Assembly (NCBI GenBank): GCA_947629905.1
Contig: CANRFM010000007.1
Location: 1 to 64,000, forward strand
DNA: 64,000 bases
From: an uncultured Clostridia bacterium
GTDB taxonomy: Bacteria; Bacillota; Clostridia; Oscillospirales; Ruminococcaceae
Direction: 5' to 3'
How positions within the stretch are numbered: position 1 is the stretch's first letter; every line of letters starts with the position of its first letter. The notes under the pieces were generated by a model. It was not told where the DNA came from and made no database searches. It was given only the letters and a program-made list of their open reading frames with translations. This document shows, piece after piece, positions 1 through 7,834 of the stretch. The position numbers and the translations under genes were made by a program.

Positions 1-40
1 TTTGGAGTGAATGTCGCTACTTTTATTCTTGCAGTGCGTT

Positions 41-340
41 TTAAGCGCTTTTTAGAGGGTTTTTAGAGGTTCCCATAAATATTACAACAATAGCTATAAA
101 ACTTATGAGCTTTTGGTGGCTGCTTTTAAATATTATCTCAGTTGTTTTGGCTTTAGTAATAATCAACAAAGCTATCCAAATCAAAAAACTAACTATCGAA
201 ATAACTGAGAATAAGCCCAAACACTTCCACATAAGAACGTCATCGGCGTTTTTAGAAAAAATGCCAAGAAATATAGGGGCAATAAATGTCAGCAGAAAAG
301 CTGAGATAGAAATTACTAAAAAAATTGAGTGTTTTTTCAT
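41..340 (-). CDS. small integral membrane protein, unknown function
   Basis: This encodes a protein of about 99 residues with three predicted membrane segments: near the N-terminus (after MKKHSIF), in the middle, and near the C-terminus (residues SFIAIVVIF). The ATG at 340 was chosen because a GAGG ribosome-binding site lies 7 bases upstream; the longer in-frame start at 352 lacks one. A sigma-A-like promoter lies about 110 bp upstream at 452-480. I do not recognise a family. It reads in the same direction as the ABC/two-component cassette but has its own promoter. It could be an immunity-like or stress membrane peptide, which is speculation only. Confidence 0.55.
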   Translation of the reverse strand: MKKHSIFLVISISAFLLTFIAPIFLGIFSKNADDVLMWKCLGLFSVISIVSFLIWIALLIITKAKTTEIIFKSSHQKLISFIAIVVIFMGTSKNPLKSA

Positions 341-451
341 TGTAAACCTCACTATAAGTCTGCCATTTAATGCAAATTATTCAACTTTCTTAATGGAAAT
401 TAACATAAATTCCGATTTATAGGAAGATATTTACATTTTCCCTATATCAAT

Positions 452-480
452 ATTATACACCACCCTATTGAAAATGTCAA
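452..480 (-). promoter_or_regulatory. sigma-A-like promoter of the small membrane protein
   Basis: Reading the minus strand, TTGACA (475-480), a 17-bp spacer and TATAAT (452-457) form a consensus promoter. The sequence from TTGACA through TATAATAT is nearly identical to the promoter at 7561-7589. Confidence 0.75.
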
Positions 481-568
481 CAGTTTTCTGAAAAAAACAT
501 GAAACTGTGATTTATACATCAAAATAAGAGTGAATCAGGATGAAATAGATCTCATCAATGCATATAAA

Positions 569-1447
569 TCATAAATGAAACACCAGTCTTATTGACAAAA
601 CATCGGCTTTATATTCTGCTGAAATAGTCATTCCCATTTCTTCCGCAAGTGTCCGTGCGATAGATAACCCCAGACCCGTGGAATTTCCTGCATTTTTTAC
701 AGTATAGAATCTGTCAAAAAGCCGGTCTACCTGCACGGAAGATAATTCTTTTGCCGTATTTGCGAAAATCATTTCACCGCTGTCCGTCAGCGTGATCTGC
801 AGATCGCCGTCGCTGTATTTTACGGCATTATTCAGCAGATTGTAAATAATTCTTGTGAGATATTCTTTATTTAAGTTTGCAATTATCTGCTTTTCCGTAA
901 TGTGTATTTCCGGAGAGATCCCACTTTTTTTGAGTGCCGCATAATAGCCCATAATGCTGTCCTCAAGCACTTGATTGACAAGGATTTTCTCTGTTTCAAA
1001 TTCTGTATTATCTGAAAGAATCACGGAATATCGGAATAATTCTTCCGTGAGTTGCTGCATCAGTTCCGCACGTTCTTTCATAATGGAAATATATTCCTTT
1101 GTTTTTGCAATATCCGTATTATCCTGCAATAGATCGAGGTACCCGCAAATTGCGGTCAATGGTGTACGTATATCATGAGAAATATTTGTGATCGCTGTTT
1201 TCAATTCAAAATCTCCATGTTTATAACGCAGATATTCTTTCCGTAAAATTTTCAGCTGCCTGTTGATATTGTCAGCAAGCTTTTTCATTTCTCTGTCATT
1301 GCCTGAAATGGTAATGATCTTATTGGTATCCGTTTTCAGGATCTTTTCAAATTGCTCTGAAATTTCCTTTGCCGTTTTTTTCATCATCACAATTTTCAAA
1401 AGTAAAATTATCATCACAATAAAAAGGATCAGACACAGACACCACAT
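569..1447 (-). CDS. sensor histidine kinase
   Basis: This 292-residue protein is a membrane-bound histidine kinase. One hydrophobic segment spans residues 2-22 and is followed directly by a short linker, so there is little extracytoplasmic sensing domain. The phospho-acceptor box SHDIRTPLTA lies at about residues 90-99, the N box NLLNNAVKYS near 203-212, and the G2 box NSTGLGLSIA near 255-264. It is last in a minus-strand operon after the regulator, ATPase and two permeases. Kinases with such small sensor regions often sense cell-envelope antibiotics through a partner ABC transporter, which fits here by inference. The ATG at 1447 sits 7 bases from GAGG; a GTG one codon earlier is possible. 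Confidence 0.88.
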   Translation of the reverse strand: MWCLCLILFIVMIILLLKIVMMKKTAKEISEQFEKILKTDTNKIITISGNDREMKKLADNINRQLKILRKEYLRYKHGDFELKTAITNISHDIRTPLTAICGYLDLLQDNTDIAKTKEYISIMKERAELMQQLTEELFRYSVILSDNTEFETEKILVNQVLEDSIMGYYAALKKSGISPEIHITEKQIIANLNKEYLTRIIYNLLNNAVKYSDGDLQITLTDSGEMIFANTAKELSSVQVDRLFDRFYTVKNAGNSTGLGLSIARTLAEEMGMTISAEYKADVLSIRLVFHL

Positions 1448-1473
1448 CACATTACCTCTTGTATCAATAAATT

Positions 1474-2325
1474 TTATTTCAGATCTTTTCTGCGGAAAAG
1501 GAAAATTCCGGTTCCCGTGACAATAGCAACAACGCAGAGGGAACGCAGGGGATAATTTTTTTCAAAGGCATTTTCCTCATAAAATTCCTGCATGATCTGG
1601 TCAACAGGGAGCGTATCGTGGAAAAATTGGAACACTTCTCTTTTTGCTCCGGTCAGATATTTGGGGTTTTTCATGGATGGCTGTTCAATTTCCTGTTGTG
1701 TGCCGTCCGCATTTGTCACAGTAAAAGAATAAGGCTGTGTATACTCTTTCGCAGTAAGTCTGTAATCAATTGTATTTGCAATGCCAATCAAAAATATAGC
1801 AAGGATCATTCCCGTCACAACACCTGTTGCCTTATTCGGGATAAGCATGGAGATCAAAAGTAGAATCGACGATATTGACATAATGGCAAAAACAGTTGTC
1901 AGATGCAGCTCTGCCATTTTACCTAAGGGCATTTCAAATCCTCCGATGATCCCCAATGCAGAGCTTCCGGTGATCACCGCAACAAATGCAAAATATATCA
2001 TGATCGATGCTGTGAAACAAATAATTAAATTTGAAAGATACATTGCCATTCTGGAATGCCCGATAATGTGCTTGTTCCGGATCGTTCCGCCGCTGTAGTC
2101 TTGTCCGACAAAAATGCCCATGAAAACGGCGATCACAATGCCAATGTACATCCCACCATTAAAGAGCAGACTATCCGACGGACGGGAATAGCCGGGAATT
2201 GCCTGCATATCGCTCCAGCGTGTGAATACAACGAAACCGGCAAGCCCTGCCATAGCTGCTACCCCAAACCAGAAAATTCCGCTTTTGAACAGCCTTACAA
2301 AATCAGCTCTTAAAAGTTTACTCAT
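1474..2325 (-). CDS. ABC-2 type transporter permease (LanE/LanG-like)
   Basis: This encodes a 283-residue membrane protein starting MSKLLRADFVRLFKSG, a start shared with the adjacent permease and typical of the ABC-2 permeases of bacitracin and lantibiotic resistance systems. About six hydrophobic segments are visible, the last just before the basic C-terminus FRRKDLK. A GAGG ribosome-binding site precedes the ATG at 2325, which I preferred to a TTG two codons upstream. It lies 10 bp after the sister permease and 26 bp before the kinase gene. The conserved stretch GQDYSGGTIRNKHIIGHSR matches the equivalent region in the sister (SQDFVNNTIRNKLIIGHTR), so the two are paralogues. The substrate is unknown. 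Confidence 0.85.
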   Translation of the reverse strand: MSKLLRADFVRLFKSGIFWFGVAAMAGLAGFVVFTRWSDMQAIPGYSRPSDSLLFNGGMYIGIVIAVFMGIFVGQDYSGGTIRNKHIIGHSRMAMYLSNLIICFTASIMIYFAFVAVITGSSALGIIGGFEMPLGKMAELHLTTVFAIMSISSILLLISMLIPNKATGVVTGMILAIFLIGIANTIDYRLTAKEYTQPYSFTVTNADGTQQEIEQPSMKNPKYLTGAKREVFQFFHDTLPVDQIMQEFYEENAFEKNYPLRSLCVVAIVTGTGIFLFRRKDLK

Positions 2326-2335
2326 GATCAATACC

Positions 2336-3088
2336 TCATTTCAGATCCGCTTTTCTGAATATCGCATAGCCAAGCATAAACATAATGACCGCAAAAGCTA
2401 TTGAAATTAAAATATATTTCAGCGGTGAAAAATCAGACTCCGCTGAAAATTTCTCCATCAGATATATCTGCGATGACGGCAAAACAGTATTGATAAATGC
2501 AAATAATTTGTTTTCAGGGGAAATTACATCCAAAAGCGGTAATGAATTCAGTGTATATGCTGTAATTACAGTCACTACACCGCCTAAACTGTTCTTTAAT
2601 GTCATTGAAATAAACACGCCTAATGTTGTCAGTGCAGGCACTGCAACAAGGTACACGGGCAGCGCTTTGAAGAAATTCTCTCTGTAGATCTTTAATTCAT
2701 CGGGAGTAGGCTGACCTTCCTGAAATACTTCTACGCCGGAAAACAGTTTTCCCGATAAAATATATATCCCGATAAAAACAGCCGTCATCAGAAAAGCAAG
2801 CACTGCAAAAACGATCTGATAAGAGAGATAGATATGAAACCTTGTGTGCCCGATGATCAATTTGTTGCGTATCGTGTTGTTGACAAAATCCTGACTTATG
2901 AAGAGTCCCGTCATTCCGCAGAAAACCAGTCCGAACATACAGAAAATCATGTTCATCCCGGCATAGACCGTACCGGTAGCTGACATCGACACAAACGCTC
3001 CGGTAACAGAAAATGCGATAGTGATAATAAGAATTGTGACGAATTTTCTGCATATTTTATAAAACTCTGTAGACAAAAGCTTACTCAT
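2336..3088 (-). CDS. ABC-2 type transporter permease (LanE/LanG-like)
   Basis: This encodes a 250-residue membrane protein beginning MSKLLSTEFYK and ending with the basic tail FRKADLK, paralogous to the next gene downstream. About six membrane segments are apparent. The ATG at 3088 is supported by GGGAGG ten bases upstream and overlaps the ATPase stop by 8 bp. The open frame continues further upstream, but that part only shadows the ATPase gene. The unit of ATPase plus two unequal permeases resembles LanFEG immunity exporters and Bcr-type bacitracin exporters. I infer export or membrane clearance of a peptide antibiotic; the substrate is unproven. Confidence 0.85.
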   Translation of the reverse strand: MSKLLSTEFYKICRKFVTILIITIAFSVTGAFVSMSATGTVYAGMNMIFCMFGLVFCGMTGLFISQDFVNNTIRNKLIIGHTRFHIYLSYQIVFAVLAFLMTAVFIGIYILSGKLFSGVEVFQEGQPTPDELKIYRENFFKALPVYLVAVPALTTLGVFISMTLKNSLGGVVTVITAYTLNSLPLLDVISPENKLFAFINTVLPSSQIYLMEKFSAESDFSPLKYILISIAFAVIMFMLGYAIFRKADLK

Positions 3089-3995
3089 GAACCGCACCTC
3101 CCACGAGGTTGACAAAAAATGTTTCCAAATTTTCGTCATGCTCCTCCATGGAAATGACTTCACAATTTTCTTTGGAAAGGGCAAGGGCAAGCTGCGAGAA
3201 ATTCGGTTTTGCATACACATCAGCCGTTTTCTCATCGAGAATTTTGTATGTGATCTCCATGCCGTCCAATACTCTTGCAAGTATTTTTGTGTCTGTTACG
3301 GTCATATGGATACATTTCCGGCAGGCTTGTTCCAGTTCTTCTGCACTCATTTCTTTTACAATTCTTCCGCTGTCAATAAATCCATAATGTGTGGCAAGTT
3401 TTGAGAGTTCATCAAGAATATGGCTTGAAATTAAAACAGTGATCTGCCGTTCACGGTTGAGTTTCAGGATCAGTTCACGGACTTCAATAATTCCCTGCGG
3501 GTCAAGCCCATTGATGGGCTCGTCTAAAATCAGAAAATCGGGATTTCCGCAAAGGGCAATGGCAATCCCCAGACGCTGTTTCATGCCCAAAGAAAAATGT
3601 TTTGCCTTTTTCTTCCCCGTATTTTCCAGACCGACCAGTTTCAATAATTCCCGTATCCCGTCAAAACTCGGCATACCCAAAAGGCGGTACTGCATTTTCA
3701 GATTGTCCTCAGCCGTCATATTCGGATAAACTGACGGTGTTTCCACGACTGCCCCCATTCTGCTGCGTGATCCCGAAATTGCCTTGTCGGTATTTTTTAC
3801 ACCGTACAATTCAAAATCTCCGCTTGTCGGGTATTGCAATCCGCAGATCAGCCGGATCAGTGTCGTTTTACCAGCACCGTTTTTACCGACAAATCCATAA
3901 ATTGCACCTTTGGGGATGTGCATCGACACCCCGTTAAGTGCCTTGAAATGGCGGTAATGCTTACAGAGTGCATTTGTTTTCAGAACATAGTCCAT
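3081..3995 (-). CDS. ABC transporter ATP-binding protein, BcrA/LanF type
   Basis: This 304-residue ATPase has Walker A GKNGAGKTT (about 38-46), the signature SLGMKQR (about 135-141), Walker B FLILDEP (about 154-160) followed by NGLDPQG, and an H-loop in the SSH motif. The variant signature LGMKQR and the C-terminal extension of about 90 residues after the catalytic core are typical of the BcrA/NisF/SpaF family of antibiotic exporters. An AAGGAGG ribosome-binding site precedes the ATG. The upstream 80-bp gap carries four TCTTGAC repeats and a TATACT -10 box, so the ABC genes can be transcribed separately from the regulator. Confidence 0.92.
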   Translation of the reverse strand: MDYVLKTNALCKHYRHFKALNGVSMHIPKGAIYGFVGKNGAGKTTLIRLICGLQYPTSGDFELYGVKNTDKAISGSRSRMGAVVETPSVYPNMTAEDNLKMQYRLLGMPSFDGIRELLKLVGLENTGKKKAKHFSLGMKQRLGIAIALCGNPDFLILDEPINGLDPQGIIEVRELILKLNRERQITVLISSHILDELSKLATHYGFIDSGRIVKEMSAEELEQACRKCIHMTVTDTKILARVLDGMEITYKILDEKTADVYAKPNFSQLALALSKENCEVISMEEHDENLETFFVNLVGGAVHE

Positions 3996-4025
3996 AGTAA
4001 GAACCTCCTTTTATTTTCTGAAAAC

Positions 4026-4082
4026 AGTATACCATACAAAAGTCAAGAAATCGGTCAAGAAAAAGTCAAGATTTTGTCAAGA
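4026..4082 (-). promoter_or_regulatory. four TCTTGAC direct repeats with a -10 box: likely regulator-dependent promoter of the ABC genes
   Basis: On the minus strand, TCTTGAC occurs four times (plus-strand GTCAAGA at 4076-4082, 4065-4071, 4054-4060 and 4042-4048), with steps of 11, 11 and 12 bp. A TATACT -10 hexamer (4026-4031) follows the last repeat by 10 bp. No good -35 hexamer sits 16-18 bp before that -10. The TCT-N8-TCT spacing is the pattern described for NisR/SpaR-type regulators. The first repeat overlaps the regulator gene's stop codon. Confidence 0.7.
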
Positions 4083-4733
4083 TTTCATTTTGAATCCAAT
4101 TCCGTAAACCGCCTCAATATAGTCATTTCCGTCAACTGCCTGTAATTTGTGCCGGATATTGCTGATATGCTGTTTCAGGGAACGCTCAGTGCAATCCGGC
4201 GTATCATAACTGATACTGTCAAGAATTGTCGTTTTCCCGATAGGCATATCGGGATTTTGCATCAGCAGTTTCAAAATAGCACACTCTGTCCGTGTCAGAC
4301 GAATTTCCGTTTCGTCAAGCATAACAGTCAATTTATCCGGATATAGCGTGATATTCCGATAATTCAAAATGCGGTCATCTGTATTTCTTTTCCGTAATTG
4401 TACGGCAATTCTTGCAAGTAATTCATTTGTATTGAATGGTTTTGTAACATAATCGGCTGCACCGCCGAGCAGGAGTCCGACTTTATCCGTCACATCAGTT
4501 TTTGCACTTACCACAATAACGGGAATATCTTTTATTTTGGGCAATAGTTCCTCACCGCAAAGACCCGGTAACATAAGATCAAGCAAAATCAGATCAGGCT
4601 TATTTCCAGACAGCACAAGTAATGCCTCTGTCCCTGAAAATGCCTTATCTACTGTATATCCCTCTCTTGTCAGTATCTCTGTCAAAAGATTGCTGATGTG
4701 AATATCGTCATCTACAACAAGAATTCTGTACAC
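4077..4733 (-). CDS. OmpR/PhoB-family response regulator
   Basis: This 218-residue regulator has a receiver domain (residues 1-115) and a winged-helix DNA-binding domain. The acidic pocket is VVDDD near the N-terminus, the phospho-acceptor aspartate is in LILLDLMLPG, and the conserved lysine is in DYVTKPF. The GTG at 4733 was chosen because GGAGG lies 8 bases upstream and MYRILVVDDD begins exactly as family members do; the frame is open 21 codons further without support. It heads the cassette and has its own consensus promoter at 4768-4796. Its likely targets are the TCTTGAC repeats at its own 3' end. Confidence 0.92.
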   Translation of the reverse strand: MYRILVVDDDIHISNLLTEILTREGYTVDKAFSGTEALLVLSGNKPDLILLDLMLPGLCGEELLPKIKDIPVIVVSAKTDVTDKVGLLLGGAADYVTKPFNTNELLARIAVQLRKRNTDDRILNYRNITLYPDKLTVMLDETEIRLTRTECAILKLLMQNPDMPIGKTTILDSISYDTPDCTERSLKQHISNIRHKLQAVDGNDYIEAVYGIGFKMKS

Positions 4734-4767
4734 CGTTTTTACCTCCGGATCGATATGTGTTATCTCT

Positions 4768-4796
4768 ATTATAGCACAATGCAATATATTTTGCAA
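4768..4796 (-). promoter_or_regulatory. sigma-A-like promoter of the response regulator gene
   Basis: On the minus strand, TTGCAA (4791-4796), a 17-bp spacer and TATAAT (4768-4773) lie about 35 bp before the GTG start. Confidence 0.75.
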
Positions 4797-4817
4797 GTCA
4801 CATTTTTATTTGATAAA

Positions 4818-4856
4818 AGTGCCATCTCGCCTGAAAAACGGGATGGCACTATTTTT
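4818..4856. terminator. hairpin terminator, readable on both strands
   Basis: The arms AGTGCCATC (4818-4826) and GATGGCACT (4842-4850) are perfectly complementary and flanked by T-rich runs on either strand. On the minus strand it would stop transcripts of the lipoprotein gene ending at 5019 before they reach the regulator. Confidence 0.7.
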
Positions 4857-5018
4857 GCAGCATAATCATCTGTAATTCGCATTTTTTGTGACGTTTGTAT
4901 TGTGTAATAGTAGGTTCACCCTCCCGAATCTGCATGGTACGGCGGCATTGGAAGATAAATCGGAGGCGGCAGTCTGCGCCCAATTAAGAGCAGAATTGTC
5001 TGCGCCTGCTTTTCTTCC

Positions 5019-7190
5019 TCAGGAATGCTCCGCAAGGTAGATGCTCACCCTGCTCTGCATATTGTCCACCGCCTGCTGTACCGTCTGCTCTCCGGCAAAG
5101 AACATCTGCGTTTCCTCGCTCACAATGTTGGAGATCGTATAATTAAAATAGCTGCTATTTGTGGTGGAATCAATAATAGACAGGAAAGTATCCATCTCTG
5201 CCTGCGTGATCGTGCCGTCAGATCCCTCTATCGCTGCGTTGATCTGCTTTTGCAGGGAACTCCGGCGGACAGGCAGATATAGGGAAGAACTGTCCTGCAA
5301 AGCGCTGTCCTGTATTTCTTCAGAGAGCAGGTACTGAAAGAATTCCCATATTTCCGCCTTATGTGCCGACTGGCTGTACATTGCCATCTCGCAGTTGCAG
5401 GTAAATCGTGCGCCGCTGCCGCTGCCGTCTGCTGTGGGGTAGCCGATGAACGAGATATCCGCACCCCCGAAATCATCCACAATGCATTCGTGAAAATCAC
5501 CCGGCGAGAAGAAATATTCTGCATTCAGACAGATATTTCTCTCCTCTTCGCTGAATATGCTTGCATCCTCCGAAAAGGTATTGCAAAACTCCAGAAGCTC
5601 GATCATCTCCGGAGAATCCAAGCGGCATTCTGCGTTCTCTGTGTCTATGCAGCCGTTCACGATACCCGTGCCGAAAATGTCAAATAGATACGATTTGGTC
5701 GGGCTTGCTGTGAACAGCATCCCCACCGGTACACTTTGTGCAATACGATTATAATCGGCAATTGTCAGTCCCTGTGCATCGCCGGTCATATCCGTGCGCC
5801 CTACGATAGTGGAAAGATAAAAATTGTTCCCGAAAAGGTATAATTTCCCTTCATCTGCCATAGCATCAAAGAAACTCATCACATAATCCTCTTTGTGAAA
5901 ATCCTCGTCCGCCTCCATCCATGCATACAGATCCTCAAACAGACCCTTGTCCACGTAATTCTCCCATGGCAGGGAGGCGGTGCAGATGATGTCCGGCACA
6001 TTTCCCGACAGCAAGTCTTTCTCGAACATCTCAATGCTCTTATCAAATAAATGCCCCGGTGCTGCATTATTGTCATAGTAGTCCTCATAATCCCGCATCA
6101 CAATGCGGCACGTCTTGCTCTGTCGGTTGAAATTGGTGACGGCAGCAGAAATGGCATTGTTATTCTGTACACTGGCAAGTGTGATCAGTACCATGTTCTG
6201 CATTTCCTCTTCCGTTCTTTGTGTGAGCAGGTAAATCCCGCCGCCATCGCCGGTGCAGCTCACACAAAGCCGTCCATCTGTGGTCAGTATGACATCCACA
6301 AGACACTCTCCCACGATGTCGGATGCTGCCCAGTCCGCAATCACCTCCGCCGTCATGTCGGCATATACCGCATAGAATGCCTCACTGTCATACACCCCGA
6401 ACAGCACATCCCCGTGACCGCTGCACACGCCTCTCCATTGCTCCGGCAATCCGTCAATTTTCAGGCTCTCCGTGTCACCGCTGACCGGATCGATCCTGCT
6501 GATGCTATTTTCTTCAGCAAGATAGATACTGCCATCCGCACCCGTGAACAGTTTCCCGCCATTTGTCTCATGCTGCTGGTCGTCGATCCTGTTCCAGTCC
6601 TTATCCACAAAGTAATACGCCCCGCCCGATGCTCCGCTTTCAAGTATACAGTAGCCGCTCTCTGTCGGGACAACACTGCTGATGGACGTATCGCCGGACG
6701 TGAGGGTGAGTTCCCTTTCGGAGAGGTAGTTCCAGTCTGCATCATAATATTCCACAAACGGCTGTTTTTGCCATACGTTCTCTGAAAGCGTGGCGTAATA
6801 GTAGACAAGTGCAAACCCTTCTCCCGACGGCACAACAGCATTTACATTCACCTGATCCGCCTCATCGGCATACTTCTCCGTGAAATGAAACGGCTCGGTC
6901 AGCGCATCGCTTTTCATGTCATACAGATGGTAGTTACCGTTTCCGGCATCCGGTGTTTTGATACCGCTCAACAGAAGCCTGTCTCCTGCCGGCAAAATAC
7001 TCCCGAAGTCCGCATTCGCCACCAGTTTTCCTGCCCAGGAATTGCTGTAGGCAATTTCCATCTGCGCACCTCTGACGTTCTCCGTGGAAGCAAGAGAATC
7101 CAAAGACGGCTTTTCCTCTGTTGTCTGCGTTCCGGAACATGATGTACAAAGCAGCAGCACGGCGGTCAGTATGGACAATATTCTTTTCAT
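5019..7190 (-). CDS. large lipoprotein with solute-binding-protein-like C-terminal half
   Basis: This encodes a 723-residue exported protein. The N-terminus MKRILSILTAVLLLCTSCSG is a lipoprotein-type signal sequence, although the residue at -3 from the putative lipid-bearing cysteine is unusual. Residues about 50-330 contain short repeating beta-rich stretches of propeller character. From about residue 335 it resembles family 1 extracellular solute-binding proteins: ITLASVQNNNAISAAVTNFNRQ at the domain start, a DLLSGNVPDIIC segment and a closing helical region EIWEFFQYLLSEE. No transporter permease genes are adjacent, so it may serve a distant transporter or act as a sensor. GGAGG precedes the ATG. 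It is transcribed from its own likely promoter at 7243-7272. Confidence 0.75.
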   Translation of the reverse strand: MKRILSILTAVLLLCTSCSGTQTTEEKPSLDSLASTENVRGAQMEIAYSNSWAGKLVANADFGSILPAGDRLLLSGIKTPDAGNGNYHLYDMKSDALTEPFHFTEKYADEADQVNVNAVVPSGEGFALVYYYATLSENVWQKQPFVEYYDADWNYLSERELTLTSGDTSISSVVPTESGYCILESGASGGAYYFVDKDWNRIDDQQHETNGGKLFTGADGSIYLAEENSISRIDPVSGDTESLKIDGLPEQWRGVCSGHGDVLFGVYDSEAFYAVYADMTAEVIADWAASDIVGECLVDVILTTDGRLCVSCTGDGGGIYLLTQRTEEEMQNMVLITLASVQNNNAISAAVTNFNRQSKTCRIVMRDYEDYYDNNAAPGHLFDKSIEMFEKDLLSGNVPDIICTASLPWENYVDKGLFEDLYAWMEADEDFHKEDYVMSFFDAMADEGKLYLFGNNFYLSTIVGRTDMTGDAQGLTIADYNRIAQSVPVGMLFTASPTKSYLFDIFGTGIVNGCIDTENAECRLDSPEMIELLEFCNTFSEDASIFSEEERNICLNAEYFFSPGDFHECIVDDFGGADISFIGYPTADGSGSGARFTCNCEMAMYSQSAHKAEIWEFFQYLLSEEIQDSALQDSSSLYLPVRRSSLQKQINAAIEGSDGTITQAEMDTFLSIIDSTTNSSYFNYTISNIVSEETQMFFAGEQTVQQAVDNMQSRVSIYLAEHS

Positions 7191-7242
7191 GATGATACCT
7201 CCTGTTATTTATCCTGAGAGCCTGTTTCGCCCTCTATTTACT

Positions 7243-7272
7243 ATTATACATCAAGATACCGATTTCTGACAG
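7243..7272 (-). promoter_or_regulatory. possible promoter of the large lipoprotein gene
   Basis: On the minus strand, a CTGTCA-like -35 (7267-7272), an 18-bp spacer and a TATAAT -10 (7243-7248) lie about 50 bp before the ATG. The -35 is weak. Confidence 0.5.
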
Positions 7273-7560
7273 CTTTTGATAAAATTCGGCATTTTGCACA
7301 ATTGTGAGAATCGTAATTCATACATAATAAACATATCTAAGGAGACTTGATATTGTTTTTCTGCGCCGCAGATATTTGCTTTCATCCTATCTGCGATATC
7401 CGACCTACAAAATGGATATAAAATCCAAATCAGCTTTGTCAAATTACAGAAAACTGCCGCCGCCCTGAATGGAAACCATTATTCCAGTATATGAAAGCAT
7501 AATACTTTGAAATGTTCTTCTCCCTTGGAAGGGGATAAGACTTTTTCTTTCAGCAAGCTA

Positions 7561-7589
7561 TTGACATTTTCAATAGGGCGGATTATAAT
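7561..7589 (+). promoter_or_regulatory. sigma-A-like promoter upstream of the duplicated-domain lipoprotein
   Basis: TTGACA (7561-7566), a 17-bp spacer and TATAAT (7584-7589) form a consensus promoter. The element is about 30/33 identical to the promoter at 452-480. It sits about 245 bp before the downstream start codon, so it implies a long leader. Confidence 0.7.
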
Positions 7590-7834
7590 ATAAGTAAAAT
7601 ATCCCACAGATTTCTATGACAAAACAGCCAAATTTGTTAAAAAATATTTGTCTATTATTTTCCCATAAAATTCGGATGATCCAATCGTATATAGAGTAGA
7701 AAAAGGAAAATCTGTTGTTTTTTTACTAAGAACGCACATATAACATATTTATGATGAAAAACGATCCGTATATGCAACAATTTCCATTTTTTATGATACT
7801 TTATATTCAGAAACACCTTGAAAGGATGGTCTAT

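Larger units (their letters stand above)
7191..7834. other. A+T-rich intergenic region with divergent promoters
   Basis: This 644-bp gap separates two divergent lipoprotein genes. The left edge carries the minus-strand promoter at 7243-7272. The middle has a small CCCTTGGAAGGG palindrome near 7532-7543 and no credible gene. The right part carries the plus-strand promoter at 7561-7589 and then a leader of about 240 bp. I see no RNA gene or transposon end in it. Confidence 0.6.

Noticed and set aside
3089-3280. 64-residue N-terminal extension of the permease at 2336-3088
   Set aside because: The extension only reads through the ATPase gene in another frame. The MSKLL start with GGGAGG matches the sister permease.
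7251-7442. 63-residue minus-strand frame in the intergenic region
   Set aside because: It overlaps the probable promoter of the lipoprotein gene, lacks a ribosome-binding site and has no family features.
7616-7735. Short open frames in the long leader upstream of 7835
   Set aside because: None has a ribosome-binding site, and the stretch DPIVYRVEKGKSVVFLLRTHI is too short to assign to a gene remnant.
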